Source: Aminobacter anthyllidis
GTDB lineage: Bacteria; Pseudomonadota; Alphaproteobacteria; Rhizobiales; Rhizobiaceae
Direction of reading: 5' to 3'
Length of the DNA stretch: 64,000 nt
NCBI RefSeq assembly: GCF_018555685.1
Contig: NZ_JAFLWW010000008.1
Coordinates: 124,001-188,000 of the forward strand
The translations under genes were made by a program, and so were the position numbers. The notes beneath the pieces were generated by a model. That model saw only the letters and a list, made by a program, of their open reading frames with translations, did not search any database and had not been told where the DNA came from. Below, one piece after another: positions 7,815 to 17,088 of the stretch (position 1 is its first letter; each line of letters starts with the position of its first letter).

Positions 7815-8003
7815 GGCTCTCTCCTGGTCTGTTCCTGAAAGGCGCTTGGCGCCCGGCCTCCCCGGACCAATCCGGACGAGCCGGCATGTCACAGGACTGC
7901 ATTGCCTATAGCTGGCGTCTTACGTTTACGTCAACGTTGAATTGACTGGTGGTGGCCACTTGAACTTGTGCCCCGAGGCAGCCAAACTAGCTGCCTGCAG
8001 GGT

Positions 8004-8552
8004 TCAGTGTGCCTTGGCCGGGGTTGCCTCTGCCGGCTTTGCGGCATCAGTCGCTGCCGCGGCAGCTGCCGATTCACGCTGGCGCACCGCGTTGTCGCGG
8101 ACGTCATCGGGTGTCAGGAAGTCGATCTGCTCGATCATCACTTCGTGGATCAGCTTCGAACCGACGCGCGTGTTGATGCTGTCGCGGATGCCGTTGCGAA
8201 AGCCGTCGAGATCAAGCTTTTCGTAGTCAGTGAAGTCGATCTGCGGATTGCCGTAGAGATACGAATAAACCTGGTCGACGAGCAGCGAGTCCATCGGCAC
8301 CGACATCTTGGCGACTTCCTTGGGCTCGACCGTATAGACGAGGCGCGTCAGGAAGTAGCCATGCACGCGCTCGCCCTTGAGCAGCGGCACGGAGATGACG
8401 TCTGTCTTGACGTAGTCGAGACCGCCGAGCAGCGGCTTCTGCTCCTCGGACGCCGGCAGGTTGGCGGCGGCCTGGAATGAATAGAAGACCGCGCCGAGGG
8501 TCACGGCGACAATCCACAGCGCCGCCGCGATGAACTTGATCACCGCGCCCAC
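8004..8552 (-). CDS. Conserved membrane-anchored protein of the flagellar cluster, function unknown
   Basis: 182-residue protein with one N-terminal membrane anchor (about residues 5-27, FIAAALWIVAVTLGAVFY), a soluble domain (35-155) and an Ala-rich tail. Most of the protein would be periplasmic. It is the last gene of the flhA-fliR-fliJ-like-flgJ-like-flgN-like run and overlaps the gene upstream by 13 bp, so it is translated from the same transcript. The shape, a single helix followed by a domain ending in a conserved DFLTPDDVRD stretch, recalls FliL, but the real fliL is at 34076 and no clear similarity is seen. I do not recognise a named family. Confidence 0.75.
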   Translation of the reverse strand: MGAVIKFIAAALWIVAVTLGAVFYSFQAAANLPASEEQKPLLGGLDYVKTDVISVPLLKGERVHGYFLTRLVYTVEPKEVAKMSVPMDSLLVDQVYSYLYGNPQIDFTDYEKLDLDGFRNGIRDSINTRVGSKLIHEVMIEQIDFLTPDDVRDNAVRQRESAAAAAATDAAKPAEATPAKAH

Positions 8553-8953
8553 CCGAATTCGTTGGCCGAATAGGTGCCGTCCGCTTCCGAGCGCTGGATG
8601 GCGTCGCGGAGCAGCGAGGCGACTTCGCTGACGGCGCTGAGATGGGCAAGAATCGCACGCTCGTTGGCGACGAGCTTGTCGCGCAGGCGTTCGACGCCGA
8701 CCTTGAGCTCGCCCGGGAAATCGCCTTCGACAAGGCCCTTGGTGGCGCGGGTCAGTTCATAGAGATAGCGGCTCTTGCGTGCGTTCGACGCCTTGATGTC
8801 GAAATGTATGTCGGTGCGGATCGCGGCGGTTTCTTCCTCGACCGCGTCTTCGATGCGGCTGATGATGGCCGCGACATTGCCCGGGCGGGCCGCGGTGTCG
8901 ATGAATTCGGCCGGCGCTGGAAGGTTCAGCCTGTATTCGGAGAGATCCGACAT
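8540..8953 (-). CDS. FlgN-like flagellar chaperone candidate
   Basis: 137-residue, mostly helical soluble protein. Heptad-like patterns run through about residues 24-120 (for example AAIISRIEDAVEEE, LRDKLVANERAILAHL). Position next to the rod-binding protein, small size and all-helical character fit the flagellar export chaperone FlgN, which guards FlgK/FlgL before export. Sequence signatures of FlgN are weak in alphaproteobacteria, so this is an inference from context. Overlaps the downstream gene by 13 bp and follows the flgJ-like gene by 10 bp. Confidence 0.55.
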   Translation of the reverse strand: MSDLSEYRLNLPAPAEFIDTAARPGNVAAIISRIEDAVEEETAAIRTDIHFDIKASNARKSRYLYELTRATKGLVEGDFPGELKVGVERLRDKLVANERAILAHLSAVSEVASLLRDAIQRSEADGTYSANEFGWAR

Positions 8954-8963
8954 ATCTTATCCT

Positions 8964-9518
8964 CTACGATTTTGTGTCAGTGACGGAGGCGGCCTCGTCG
9001 CTTCCGAGCGACTTCACCATCTTCCGCTGCAATTCCTGGATGAGCGCGGTCGCCTGGCTCATTTGTTCGTCGAGCGCAGCCTTTTCGGGGCCGCCGGAGA
9101 CGCCACTTACCGGCACCGCCTTTTCGTCCTTGATGTAGTGGTCGCGCATCACCGTCCTGGCGATGCCGATGCCACCGGCTTCGGCCGTCTGGTTGGCGAG
9201 ATGCTCTGCCATCATCGATTTCCACATGTCGCCGGCCATGCCCTTGCCGTAAACGCTCTCGGTGTTCTTCGGCATCATGTTGCCGATGAAGGTTTGCAGC
9301 ACCATCGCCTCGAACTTCTTCATCGAGGCGTCGGCCGATGTTCTGTCCAGCTGGCGCGCGACGCCGCCGGTAACTTCGGCCTCGGTGAGCGAGAAGGCAC
9401 CTGACGTGGCTGTGTTGGCTGTCCGGTTGGCGAGTGCCGTGCGCGCAGCCTGGAGGCCGGCCGGCTCGACAGCCTTGGCAACGTCCAGAATGATGTCGCT
9501 GGGTGGGGAGATGGCCAA
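8964..9518 (-). CDS. flgJ: Flagellar rod-binding protein (FlgJ N-domain type)
   Basis: 184-residue protein with the rod-binding domain of FlgJ but no peptidoglycan hydrolase domain. The diagnostic segment is at about residues 65-120: FEAMVLQTFIGNMMPKN, then YGKGMAGDMWKSMMAEHLA and a Gly-rich GGIGIA. The domain caps the growing rod in the periplasm. In many proteobacteria FlgJ carries a C-terminal muramidase; here the hydrolase may be supplied by the separate transglycosylase at 21829. Residues 1-55 are low-complexity. It lies in the flhA-fliR run, 64 bp after the fliJ-like gene. Confidence 0.82.
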   Translation of the reverse strand: MAISPPSDIILDVAKAVEPAGLQAARTALANRTANTATSGAFSLTEAEVTGGVARQLDRTSADASMKKFEAMVLQTFIGNMMPKNTESVYGKGMAGDMWKSMMAEHLANQTAEAGGIGIARTVMRDHYIKDEKAVPVSGVSGGPEKAALDEQMSQATALIQELQRKMVKSLGSDEAASVTDTKS

Positions 9519-9582
9519 ATCTGGCTCGCCTTTCCGGGGTTTACGTTACTGCTGATTGTGGCGGGTCAAGCTTGCGGCAACC

Positions 9583-9969
9583 TTACTTGTCGTCAGCCGA
9601 CTTTCTTTCAATGATTTCGAGACGTTCGCGGTCGGCGCTGTCGCGCTCGTCCTGGCGGCGGACATCGCGATAGGCGCGCTCGACCATGTTGGTGCGGGCG
9701 GTGGCCGTCGCGATCTTGCCGATCTCGACATTGGCGAGGCCGAGGTTGAGCTGCTTCTTGTCGATCGCCGCCTTGATGCGGCGATGGTAGAGTTCGGGGA
9801 ACAGTTGCGAGATGCCGTCGGTGTTGTCGAAGCTGGCCGACAGCGATTGCGCCTCGGCTTCGGCGGCGATCGCGTTGGCGACAAAGCCGGCATGGCGGGT
9901 TTCGTGCAGCGCCTTGAGCTGTTCCTGCACGACCACCAGCTTCTTCAGACGATCCCGGCGCGACGCCAT
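9583..9969 (-). CDS. FliJ-like coiled-coil export protein
   Basis: 128-residue, highly charged, helical protein. Residues 5-45 and 85-125 form probable long coiled coils (RRDRLKKLVVVQEQLKALHE; RRQDERDSADRERLEII). The antiparallel coiled-coil layout and small size fit FliJ, which couples the FliI ATPase to the FlhA export gate, and it sits directly after flhA-fliR. FliJ proteins diverge quickly, so the name is an inference. The start is 3 bp after the fliR stop, indicating tight translational coupling. Confidence 0.6.
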   Translation of the reverse strand: MASRRDRLKKLVVVQEQLKALHETRHAGFVANAIAAEAEAQSLSASFDNTDGISQLFPELYHRRIKAAIDKKQLNLGLANVEIGKIATATARTNMVERAYRDVRRQDERDSADRERLEIIERKSADDK

Positions 9970-9971
9970 GC

Positions 9972-10724
9972 CTATCTCCCCACGGTGATGTCGACGAAGC
10001 CGTCGGCGAACAGGCTGAGCATGGTGGCGATGCCGAAATAGATCAGGATCAACCCGCCGGCGACGACGAAGGGCAGCGAGATGAAGTAGACCGGGATCTG
10101 CGGCGTCAGCTTGTTGACGAAGCCGATCGTCAGGTTGATCAGGATGGCATAGGCGATGAACGGACTGCCAAGCCTGAGCACGACCATGAAGCTCTCAGAC
10201 AGCGTGTCGGTGATGTCGACCAGAGCCGCTTGAGGATTGAAGAACATGTTGACCGGCGCGACCTGGTAGGAAGCAACCAGCGCGCGGACGATCTCGTGGT
10301 GGAAATTGAAGGTGAACAGCAAAAGAAGCGCGGAGATCGAGATGATCGAGGCGAGGGCTCCCTGCGGTTCGTTTTCTTCGATGGCGTGGCCGCCGACGCC
10401 GCCGAAGCCGATCAGCATGGCGATCGCCGAGCCCATGAACATCAGCGCCAGGATGTAGAGCCTTGCCATCAGGCCGATCATGCCGCCGATCAAAAGTTCG
10501 GACGCGATCATCGGCATCAGTATGCCGGGGCGGGCGTCGACAAAGGGAAAGATCTGGTCCCAGAGATGGACCAACAGCCCGCCGGTGGCGGCAACGGCGA
10601 CGAACAGCCTGACATGCATGGGCACGCGCACGCTCGAGATTCCGGGCATCAGCATGAAGCAGCCGCCGATGCGACAGAAGGCGAGGAACGCCGCAAGGAC
10701 CATCCCTTGCGCGGCAGCATTCAT
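9972..10724 (-). CDS. fliR: Flagellar export apparatus protein FliR
   Basis: 250-residue polytopic protein of the flagellar type III export gate. About six hydrophobic segments are visible. The N-terminus [16 protein letters not shown] and the C-terminal [17 protein letters not shown] stretch are characteristic of FliR. Its ATG overlaps the flhA stop by 4 bp (ATGA), as usual for coupled export genes. Works with FliP and FliQ to form the export gate in the MS ring. Length is normal for the family. Confidence 0.95.
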   Translation of the reverse strand: MNAAAQGMVLAAFLAFCRIGGCFMLMPGISSVRVPMHVRLFVAVAATGGLLVHLWDQIFPFVDARPGILMPMIASELLIGGMIGLMARLYILALMFMGSAIAMLIGFGGVGGHAIEENEPQGALASIISISALLLLFTFNFHHEIVRALVASYQVAPVNMFFNPQAALVDITDTLSESFMVVLRLGSPFIAYAILINLTIGFVNKLTPQIPVYFISLPFVVAGGLILIYFGIATMLSLFADGFVDITVGR

Positions 10725-12811
10725 GAGACGGTACCGAGCACGCGCAGTTCGACGCCCTTGGCGATCTCGACATGGCTGAGCACCGGCAGTGTCGGGAACA
10801 GCCGTTCGATGATCATGCGGACATAAGGACGTGCGTCGGGTGCCGTGACGATGACGAAACGCTCGCCGGTTTCGAGATGGGTGCGGATCGCCTTGGAGGC
10901 GTCCTGGCCGAACTCCTCGAGCTGGCGCGGGTCGATGTCGAACTCGCGCACTTCGCCCTTGGCGTCGCGCTTGAGGCTCTGGTGGAAGGCGAGGTCCCAG
11001 CGGTTGCCGAGACGCAGCACCTTGAGCACGCCGCCTTCGCTCAGGTCGCCGCAGATCTGCTGCGCCATGCGGATGCGGACATGTTCGACGATCTGCTCGG
11101 TGCGGCGCACATGCGGCGAGATCTCGGCGATGGCTTCGATGATGAGGTGGAGATTGCGGATCGAGACGCGCTCGGCGAGCAACAGCTTGAGCACTGCCTG
11201 CAGGCCCGGATAGGTGATGTGCGAGGTGCAGATCTCGTCGGCGAGCTTGCGGTATTCGGGATCCTGTCGTTCGAGCAGCGCCTTCATGTCCTTGTAGGAC
11301 AAGAGCTGCGGCAGGTTGTTGCGGATCACTTCGGAGAGATGGGTCAACAGCACCGACATGTTGTCGGCGAAGGTGAACTGCTCGCGCTTCAGATCCTCGG
11401 CGAAGGAATCGAGCACCGAAAAGGCGCGCATGCCGAAGGCCGGCTCGCGCACTTCTTCGCCTGGAATGTCAGGCAGCTCGCGCGAACCGAGCAGCACCAT
11501 GATCTCGCCGACGCGCATCTGGTATTCGGCGACGACGGTGCCATGGACCTTGATCTGGTAGCTCTTGGGCGGGATCGAGAAATCGTCGGTCATCCTGACT
11601 TCAGGCACGACGAAGCCGTACTGCGTGGCGAACTTCTTGCGCATCTTCGACATGCGGAAGGCGAGTTCCTGATGCGTGGCGAGCAGGCGCGTCGACAGCT
11701 GCTTGCCGATCAGCAGTTCGATCTCGGCGGTGGCGAGCGATGCCTTGACCGAATTCTTCTCTTCTTCGACCTTGTCGGCTTCAGCCTGTTCCTTTTCGGC
11801 GTCGGCTTCGGCGACGCGGCGGTTGTGGCGCAGCGGGATGACATAGCCGAGCGCTGCCATGCAGGCGGCAAGCGTGATGAACGGGAACATCGGCAGGCCG
11901 GGCAGCAGAGCGAGCAGCAGCAGCAGGCCGGCCGCAACGTAGAGCGCACGCGGATAGGCGCCAAGCTGGCCGAACACCGCCTGGTTGGTCGAGCCGCGGG
12001 TGCCGCCCTTGGAGACCAGCAGGCCGGCGGCGAGCGAGACGATAAGGGCGGGGATCTGGGTGACCAGGCCGTCGCCGACCGACAGCTTGATGAACACGTC
12101 GGCGGCTTCGCCCATGCCCATGTCGTGGCGGAAGTAGCCGATGGCGATGCCGCCGATGATGTTGATGGCGGTGATGATGAGGCCGGCGATGGCGTCGCCG
12201 CGGACAAATTTCGAGGCACCGTCCATCGAGCCGAAGAAGGAGCTTTCCTCTTCCAGTTCGCGGCGGCGCAACTGGGCTGTCTTGTCGTCGATCATGCCGG
12301 CCGAGAGATCGGCGTCGATCGACATCTGCTTGCCGGGAATGGCGTCGAGGGCAAAACGCGCACCGACTTCGGCGATACGCGTCGCACCCTTGGTGATGAC
12401 GATGAAGTTCACCACGATCAGGATCAGGAACACGATCAGGCCGATGACGAAGTCGCCGGACATCACCAGGTTGGAAAAGCCGGAGATGACATAACCAGCG
12501 GCGTGGGTGCCCTCGTTGCCATGCGACAGGATCATGCGCGTGGTGGCGATGTTGAGCGACAGGCGCAGCATGGTGGCGATCAGCAGGATCGTCGGGAAGG
12601 ACGAGAAATCGAGCGGGCGCTGGATCCACAGCGCAACCATCAGGATCAGCACCGAAACGGCGATGGAGAAGGCGAGGCCGACATCGATCAGGAAGGCCGG
12701 GATCGGCAGGAACAGCACCGCCAGGATGATGACGATGCCGATGGCGAAGAAGACGTCGCGTCCGCTCTTGTTCGCCGAGCCTTCGCCTGAAATGGTTTCG
12801 CTGATCGCCAT
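10721..12811 (-). CDS. flhA: Flagellar export gate protein FlhA
   Basis: 696-residue FlhA. The N-terminal half has eight membrane helices (about residues 22-320). The FHIPEP-type cytoplasmic signature lies between helices ([20 protein letters not shown], near residue 155), and the C-terminal half is the soluble nonameric ring that docks export chaperones. Start ATG 12811 gives [11 protein letters not shown] with GGAAG 5 nt upstream; an in-frame ATG 39 bp further up is not supported. First gene of the run to 8004. Unlike the layout I remember from Sinorhizobium, it is separated from fliQ by an MFS gene and about 1 kb of repeats, so it must have its own promoter. Confidence 0.97.
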   Translation of the reverse strand: MAISETISGEGSANKSGRDVFFAIGIVIILAVLFLPIPAFLIDVGLAFSIAVSVLILMVALWIQRPLDFSSFPTILLIATMLRLSLNIATTRMILSHGNEGTHAAGYVISGFSNLVMSGDFVIGLIVFLILIVVNFIVITKGATRIAEVGARFALDAIPGKQMSIDADLSAGMIDDKTAQLRRRELEEESSFFGSMDGASKFVRGDAIAGLIITAINIIGGIAIGYFRHDMGMGEAADVFIKLSVGDGLVTQIPALIVSLAAGLLVSKGGTRGSTNQAVFGQLGAYPRALYVAAGLLLLLALLPGLPMFPFITLAACMAALGYVIPLRHNRRVAEADAEKEQAEADKVEEEKNSVKASLATAEIELLIGKQLSTRLLATHQELAFRMSKMRKKFATQYGFVVPEVRMTDDFSIPPKSYQIKVHGTVVAEYQMRVGEIMVLLGSRELPDIPGEEVREPAFGMRAFSVLDSFAEDLKREQFTFADNMSVLLTHLSEVIRNNLPQLLSYKDMKALLERQDPEYRKLADEICTSHITYPGLQAVLKLLLAERVSIRNLHLIIEAIAEISPHVRRTEQIVEHVRIRMAQQICGDLSEGGVLKVLRLGNRWDLAFHQSLKRDAKGEVREFDIDPRQLEEFGQDASKAIRTHLETGERFVIVTAPDARPYVRMIIERLFPTLPVLSHVEIAKGVELRVLGTVS

Positions 12812-12897
12812 TGATACTTCCGATCGAATCCCGCCGCGAGCCAATGCCACGGCCTGTTGACCCTATTGCGCCAAGCTTGCGCGAGGGTGGGAGCGCC

Positions 12898-13032
12898 CTT
12901 CCCGTCGCCCCGTTACGGGGAAAGGGTGGCCGCGAGGCGGTCGGGTGAGGGGCAGAGCCAAATCTTGCAAGTTTGAGCCGCCCCTCATCCCCCTGCCGGG
13001 ACCTTCTCCCCGTATTGTGACGGGGAGAAGGG
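12898..13032. repeat. Palindromic intergenic repeat element (imperfect inverted repeat)
   Basis: Two arms of about 52-56 bp, roughly 12898-12953 and 12979-13032, are diverged inverted copies of each other. Both contain CCCCGT-type blocks facing ACGGGG and a GGGTGAGGGGC / GCCCCTCATCCCC pair. Each arm also folds on itself (CCCCGTTACGGGG; CCCCGTATTGTGACGGGG). This GC-rich multi-palindrome form is typical of dispersed non-coding repeats in rhizobial genomes. No coding potential seen. Confidence 0.7.
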
Positions 13033-13481
13033 ACGCACTTGTTCACCGCCACGCTCGCTTTCGCGCCTGGCCATTGTCAAAGAGCGCTCCCGCTTGGAAG
13101 GTAGTTCTGGAGGCGGGGCGCGAGGCCGTTCCTTCCTAGTTTATGCATGTAGCGCGACGTTCGCGCCCGCCTGGTGTTCTTGCCCCGCTCAGTCGCCTCG
13201 GCTTTCACCGCCAGCCGCGGCAAGGCCCGGACTTGGGGGCTCATCACCCAGCAGGAGATCCGACCTCCTGCCAGCCCGGCACCGGCGCTTCCCCCCGCTG
13301 CCCGGTGCGCACCGGGGTCCCGTGGAAGATCGCGAGGGGAATGATATGGGAGGTTTGGGAGGGCGTGGAGAAACGAGGGCGGCTATCCACGCTGGTTGGT
13401 GACAAAGATACTGACAGAGAGCGGGTTCAAAGGGTGGTTCGGTCGCGCCCTACGAAGCAAACCGTTGGCGTCACGTTCCTT
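13033..13481. other. Intergenic stretch between two palindromic repeats, no gene recognised
   Basis: About 450 bp with no frame that looks coding: codon usage is irregular, and short frames on both strands lack ribosome-binding sites and family resemblance. Part of an unusual gap of about 970 bp in an otherwise dense flagellar cluster. It may be a decayed gene or insertion scar. The flhA promoter must lie just left of it, near 12812-12900. Confidence 0.5.
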
Positions 13482-13667
13482 CGCACCCCCCTCTGCCCTG
13501 CCGGGCATCTCCCCCACAAGGAGGGAGATTAGTCTCGTCGCCGGCGGCGCTCATCCTGCGACGCAGCTAAGGCAACCCTTGCTACGTTGGCGATTGGGCG
13601 AGGCGCGGATGAAGGCATGATCTCCCTCCTTGTGGGGGAGATGGCCGGCAGGCCAGAGGGGGGTGCG
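13482..13667. repeat. Palindromic repeat with 48-bp inverted arms
   Basis: Left arm 13482-13529 (starts CGCACCCCCCTCTG, ends GGAGGGAGAT) and right arm 13620-13667 are reverse complements with about three mismatches, enclosing 90 bp. Each arm also has inner symmetry (ATCTCCC..GGGAGAT). This is a MITE- or RIME-like hairpin element without a transposase. Similar TCTCCCCC/GGGGGAGA blocks occur in many Mesorhizobium-type intergenic regions, from memory. Confidence 0.8.
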
Positions 13668-13780
13668 ACGTATCGCGACCGTGAAGGTTAGCGGAAAAGT
13701 TCGCGTCTAAAACCCGTTGCCCGTGGAAAACCTGTTCACATGCAAGGTCCCCACAACCGTTAGCGCCAATCCGCCACCCC

Positions 13781-15424
13781 TCAATGCAGCTCGATGTGGC
13801 CCTTGTGGGTGCCAAGCGCTGCGGCGAGGCTGGTGGGGCGTTCGATCAGGCGGTGGACGCGTGGCGGCTGGGCGCCGCTGTGAAGCGCCCTGAGCTTGTC
13901 GCCGATGACGGCGTCGGCGTGGGTGGCGCGCTGGTTGTGGCGGATATATTCGAGCCAGGTCGGCGTGTGGTAGGTCTCGACCCATATCTCCGGGTTTTCG
14001 AGGTCGCGCGCCAGCACCCAGTTGCGGGCACCGTCGCGGCGGCGCACGCGGCGACGTTCGGTCATGGCATCGAGGAATGCCGGCACGTCCTCCTCGCGGA
14101 TGATGAACTCGATCGATATCACGATGGGGCCTGAGCGCGGCCGGACGTCGAGCGCCAGATGCGGCTCGCGGAAACGGTTGAGCGGGTCGAGGTTGAGTGC
14201 GGTGTGCTCGGGCAGCGGTAAAAGGAACCCGATCGCCGCGCCGACCAGCATCACGACACCGGCGGCGACGAGGGCTGTCGCAGCGCCGTTGCTTTCGGCG
14301 ACGAGGCCCCAGATCCAGCTGCCCAGCGCCATGCCGCCGAAGGTCGCCATCTGGTAGATCGACAGCGCCCGGCCGACGACCCAACGCGGGGTCGACATCT
14401 GCACGGTGATGTTGAAGTGCGACAGCGCCAGCACCCAGCAAGCGCCGCCGATGAGCAGGCCGCCGCTGGTGAGCCAGGCGTTGGAGCTCCAGGCTGCGAT
14501 CCAGCTGCATAAAGCAAAGCCGAGGAAGGCCGAGCGCACGATGGATTCGCTCGACATGCTGCTGCGGATGCGGCCGCTGATCAGTGCGCCGCCGACAGCG
14601 CCGATGCCGAAGGCGCCGAGCATGATGCCGTAGGTGAGAGGGCCGCCAGCGACGAGATCGCGGGCAACCAGCGGCAGCAGCGCCTGGATGACGACGGCGG
14701 TGAAGCCGAAAGCGAAGCTGCGCAACAGCACCTTGCCGATGTTGGGCGACATGGCGACATAGCGGAGGCCGGCGCCCATGGCCTGGCCGAGCGTTTCGCG
14801 CGGCAGCGGGTTTGCCGGGTATTCAGGACGCCAGCGGAACAGTACGAAGATGATCGCGAAGTAGCTCAGCGTGTTGACGGCGAATGCCGCCGCCGCACCA
14901 GCCGTGGCGACGATGATGCCGCCGATGGCCGGGCCGACGCTGCGCGTCATGTTGAAGCCCATCGAATTGAGCGCGACGGCCGCCGGCATGACCGTGCGCG
15001 GGACCATGTCGCCGACGGAGGCCTGCCAGGACGGGTTGTTGAGGGCCGTGCCGCAGCCGATGAGGAAAGTGAAGGTGAGCAAGAGCCACGGCGTGATCAG
15101 GCCGAGATAGGCAAACAGCGTCAGCATCGCCGAGACGGCAAACATGAAGCATTGCGCGGTCAGCATGACACGGCGGCGGTCGTAGCTGTCGGCCAGCGCG
15201 CCGGAGGCGAGCGAAAACAGCATGATCGGCAGCGAGATGGAGGCCTGGACCAGCGCCACCATGTCCGACGACGTGGCGATCGAGGTCATCAGCCAGGCCG
15301 CGCCGACGGACTGGATCAGGCTGCCGAAATTCGACGCCAGGCTGGCGAACCAGACGGAACGGAAGATGCCGTGCTTGAATGGCGCGAGTGCCGAACCTTG
15401 CTCGTACTGGTGGTCGTCGTCCAT
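13781..15424 (-). CDS. MFS exporter with C-terminal dimeric alpha/beta-barrel-like domain
   Basis: 547-residue protein of the MFS_3 type (EntS/transmembrane secretion effector class). Residues 1-410 contain about 12 membrane helices. The MFS loop motif is present after helix 2 as GALADSYDRRRV. The C-terminal 130 residues (about 415-547) form a soluble domain starting IVISIEFIIREEDVPAFLDAM, resembling the antibiotic-biosynthesis-monooxygenase-type fold found fused to this MFS subgroup. Likely exports a small molecule by proton antiport; substrate unknown. It interrupts the flagellar run between fliQ and flhA and is followed by repeat elements, so it looks like an insertion. Same strand as the flagellar genes. 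Confidence 0.88.
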   Translation of the reverse strand: MDDDHQYEQGSALAPFKHGIFRSVWFASLASNFGSLIQSVGAAWLMTSIATSSDMVALVQASISLPIMLFSLASGALADSYDRRRVMLTAQCFMFAVSAMLTLFAYLGLITPWLLLTFTFLIGCGTALNNPSWQASVGDMVPRTVMPAAVALNSMGFNMTRSVGPAIGGIIVATAGAAAAFAVNTLSYFAIIFVLFRWRPEYPANPLPRETLGQAMGAGLRYVAMSPNIGKVLLRSFAFGFTAVVIQALLPLVARDLVAGGPLTYGIMLGAFGIGAVGGALISGRIRSSMSSESIVRSAFLGFALCSWIAAWSSNAWLTSGGLLIGGACWVLALSHFNITVQMSTPRWVVGRALSIYQMATFGGMALGSWIWGLVAESNGAATALVAAGVVMLVGAAIGFLLPLPEHTALNLDPLNRFREPHLALDVRPRSGPIVISIEFIIREEDVPAFLDAMTERRRVRRRDGARNWVLARDLENPEIWVETYHTPTWLEYIRHNQRATHADAVIGDKLRALHSGAQPPRVHRLIERPTSLAAALGTHKGHIELH

Positions 15425-15601
15425 GCGCCAAGCCGGCCGAGCCGGGTGCCCCTCGTGTGAATCGTTGTCGGACGACTAGACCATGATCGCGCGGCGGGGT
15501 GAACCCATTTGTCTGGAACCGGCATGGTCCAGTGGCGGCTCGGCAGCGGGCCACAGCGCGGCATTGAGGCGAGGCGGCTCGAAGGCCAGCTTCCCGCGCG
15601 G

Positions 15602-15868
15602 TCAGAAACCGTTTTCGATGCGCTCGAAGATGACGTTGGTGAAGCTGGATATCTGGGCGCCGATGAACGGGCCGGTCAGCGCCACCACCAGGAAGATGGC
15701 GACGATCTTGGGAACGAATGTAAGGGTGATTTCCTGGATCTGGGTCAGGGCCTGGATCAGGGCGATGACCACGCCGACCAGCATGGCTGCCGCCACCGCG
15801 GGCGCGGAGGCGGTCAGCACGGTCCAGATGGCGAACTGGACAAGGTCGAGGGCATCGGCCTCGTTCAC
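15602..15868 (-). CDS. fliQ: Flagellar export apparatus protein FliQ
   Basis: 88-residue protein with two membrane helices (about 15-40 and 53-75) and the FliQ core APAVAAAMLVGVVIALIQA followed by QIQEITLTFVPKI. Four or so copies join FliP/FliR in the export gate. ATG overlaps the flgD stop by 4 bp. Last gene of the flgE-to-fliQ run. The 177 bp between its stop and the MFS start contain no further gene. Confidence 0.95.
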   Translation of the reverse strand: MNEADALDLVQFAIWTVLTASAPAVAAAMLVGVVIALIQALTQIQEITLTFVPKIVAIFLVVALTGPFIGAQISSFTNVIFERIENGF

Positions 15869-16278
15869 GCGGCGGCCTTGACCTTGACGCCCGCGACGAC
15901 CGCGACGGTCTTGCCGTCGGCCAGCACGGCGGTGACGCCGTCCTTGGCGAGGCGGACCTCGGTGACGGTTCCCGACGTCTTGCCGTCGGCCGAGGTGATG
16001 TTGCGGCCGATCAGCGCGTCGGCCTGGGCGAGTGCCGAGGACTGCAGGATCTGGTCGAGGCGCGCGTTCATCTGCACCGACTGCTCGACCTGCGAGAAGG
16101 TGGCGAGCTGGGCCACATACTCGGTCGATTCCATCGGCTTGGTCGGGTCCTGGTTCTTCATCTGCGCCATCAGCAGCTTGAGGAAGGACTGGTAGTCGAC
16201 CTGGGTCTTGGAGCCGGTCGACTTGTTGGCGCCCGTATTGGCGCCGACGGGCGGGGTGGTGGAGAAATCAACGGCCAT
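15865..16278 (-). CDS. flgD: Flagellar hook capping protein FlgD
   Basis: 137-residue FlgD, the scaffold that caps the hook during assembly. The conserved N-terminal segment is clear: DYQSFLKLLMAQMKNQDPTKP followed by MESTEYVAQLATFSQVEQS. It is shorter than enteric FlgD (about 230 residues) and lacks the Tudor/FnIII C-terminal region in full, as seen in other rhizobial FlgD. Start overlaps the flbT stop by 1 bp and its stop overlaps the fliQ start, so all are coupled. Confidence 0.93.
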   Translation of the reverse strand: MAVDFSTTPPVGANTGANKSTGSKTQVDYQSFLKLLMAQMKNQDPTKPMESTEYVAQLATFSQVEQSVQMNARLDQILQSSALAQADALIGRNITSADGKTSGTVTEVRLAKDGVTAVLADGKTVAVVAGVKVKAAA

Positions 16279-16718
16279 CAGAATTTGCCTCCGGCTGCGC
16301 GAGCGCGTTCGACGGGCTGGGAATCGTTGCCGGCGATGATGCGCTGCTCGAGTGGGTAGAGAGAACGGATCGTCTTCAGTGCTTCGTAGACGTGGTCTTC
16401 GGCGACGAGGCGGTCGACATGCTTGAGGCTCGACAGGATCTCGGCATTGTCGAAGGTGGCGAGCAACAGCGGCAGCGAGCGGCGGAACATGTCACGCGCC
16501 TGGACCGCGCCGATGGGGTCGACCAGCATCACCTGCAGGATGAAGTAGAGTTGGCGCAGCGGGGTCGAGGCCTGCTCGGGCTGCAGCACGTGGCTTTCGA
16601 GCAGGAACTGCACATCGTTGAGCAGTTCGAGCGAGACCTTGCGGTCAGCGCGCACCACAGCACCGTTGATGTAGATCTTCTCGTTGGCCTTCAGCGATAT
16701 CTTCAGGGTGTTTTTCAT
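16278..16718 (-). CDS. flbT: Flagellin synthesis post-transcriptional regulator FlbT
   Basis: 146-residue FlbT. The N-terminus LKISLKANEKIYINGAVVRA and the middle LESHVLQPEQASTPLRQLYF match the family. In Caulobacter FlbT binds the 5'-UTR of flagellin mRNA and promotes its decay when assembly is blocked; in Brucella it acts positively. Targets here could be the conserved leaders at 30754, 31931 and 33089. ATG overlaps the flaF stop by 4 bp, a conserved gene pair. Confidence 0.95.
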   Translation of the reverse strand: MKNTLKISLKANEKIYINGAVVRADRKVSLELLNDVQFLLESHVLQPEQASTPLRQLYFILQVMLVDPIGAVQARDMFRRSLPLLLATFDNAEILSSLKHVDRLVAEDHVYEALKTIRSLYPLEQRIIAGNDSQPVERARAAGGKF

Positions 16719-17062
16719 TGGATGCCGTCACGAATGATCTGCGAGACCTCGATCAGGCCTTCAAAGCTGTCGGTGCGGCCCTGGCGCAGATCCTCGCCCT
16801 CGCGCAGGATCCACAAGCCGATCGAGATGAGGTTGGCGCGCAGTTCCTTGGGAAGCGCGTTCTCAGGGTTGCCGAGGTCGTCGAGCAGCGAGGTCCAGAC
16901 CCTGTTGGTGAAGTTCAGTGCCGCGATTGCTTCACTTGTATTGGCTCCGGCTTCGCCGGCCTTGATCAGCATGTCGATCGATCGGCTGAGAAGCTGACGT
17001 TCGCGGTCCCGCGCGTCGGCGACGGAGTCGGTCTGAATGTCGGCATAGGAGAATTGATACAT
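16715..17062 (-). CDS. flaF: Flagellar biosynthesis regulator FlaF
   Basis: 115-residue helical protein of the FlaF family (SYADIQTDSVADARDRERQ at the start; NRVWTSLLDDLGNPENALP in the middle). FlaF is needed for flagellin production or secretion and works with FlbT as its opposing partner. It follows flgL by 26 bp and is coupled to flbT by an ATGA overlap. Length is normal for the family. Confidence 0.95.
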   Translation of the reverse strand: MYQFSYADIQTDSVADARDRERQLLSRSIDMLIKAGEAGANTSEAIAALNFTNRVWTSLLDDLGNPENALPKELRANLISIGLWILREGEDLRQGRTDSFEGLIEVSQIIRDGIQ

Positions 17063-17088
17063 ATGCGTCCCGTTTGTTGCCGTTCACG

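Noticed and set aside
10772-12790. A 672-codon plus-strand open frame
   Set aside because: Exactly antisense to flhA, which has full family motifs. Asp/His/Gln-rich shadow.
13582-13815. 77-codon minus-strand frame between the repeat element and the MFS gene
   Set aside because: It runs across the right arm of the inverted repeat and into the MFS 3' end; no ribosome-binding site.
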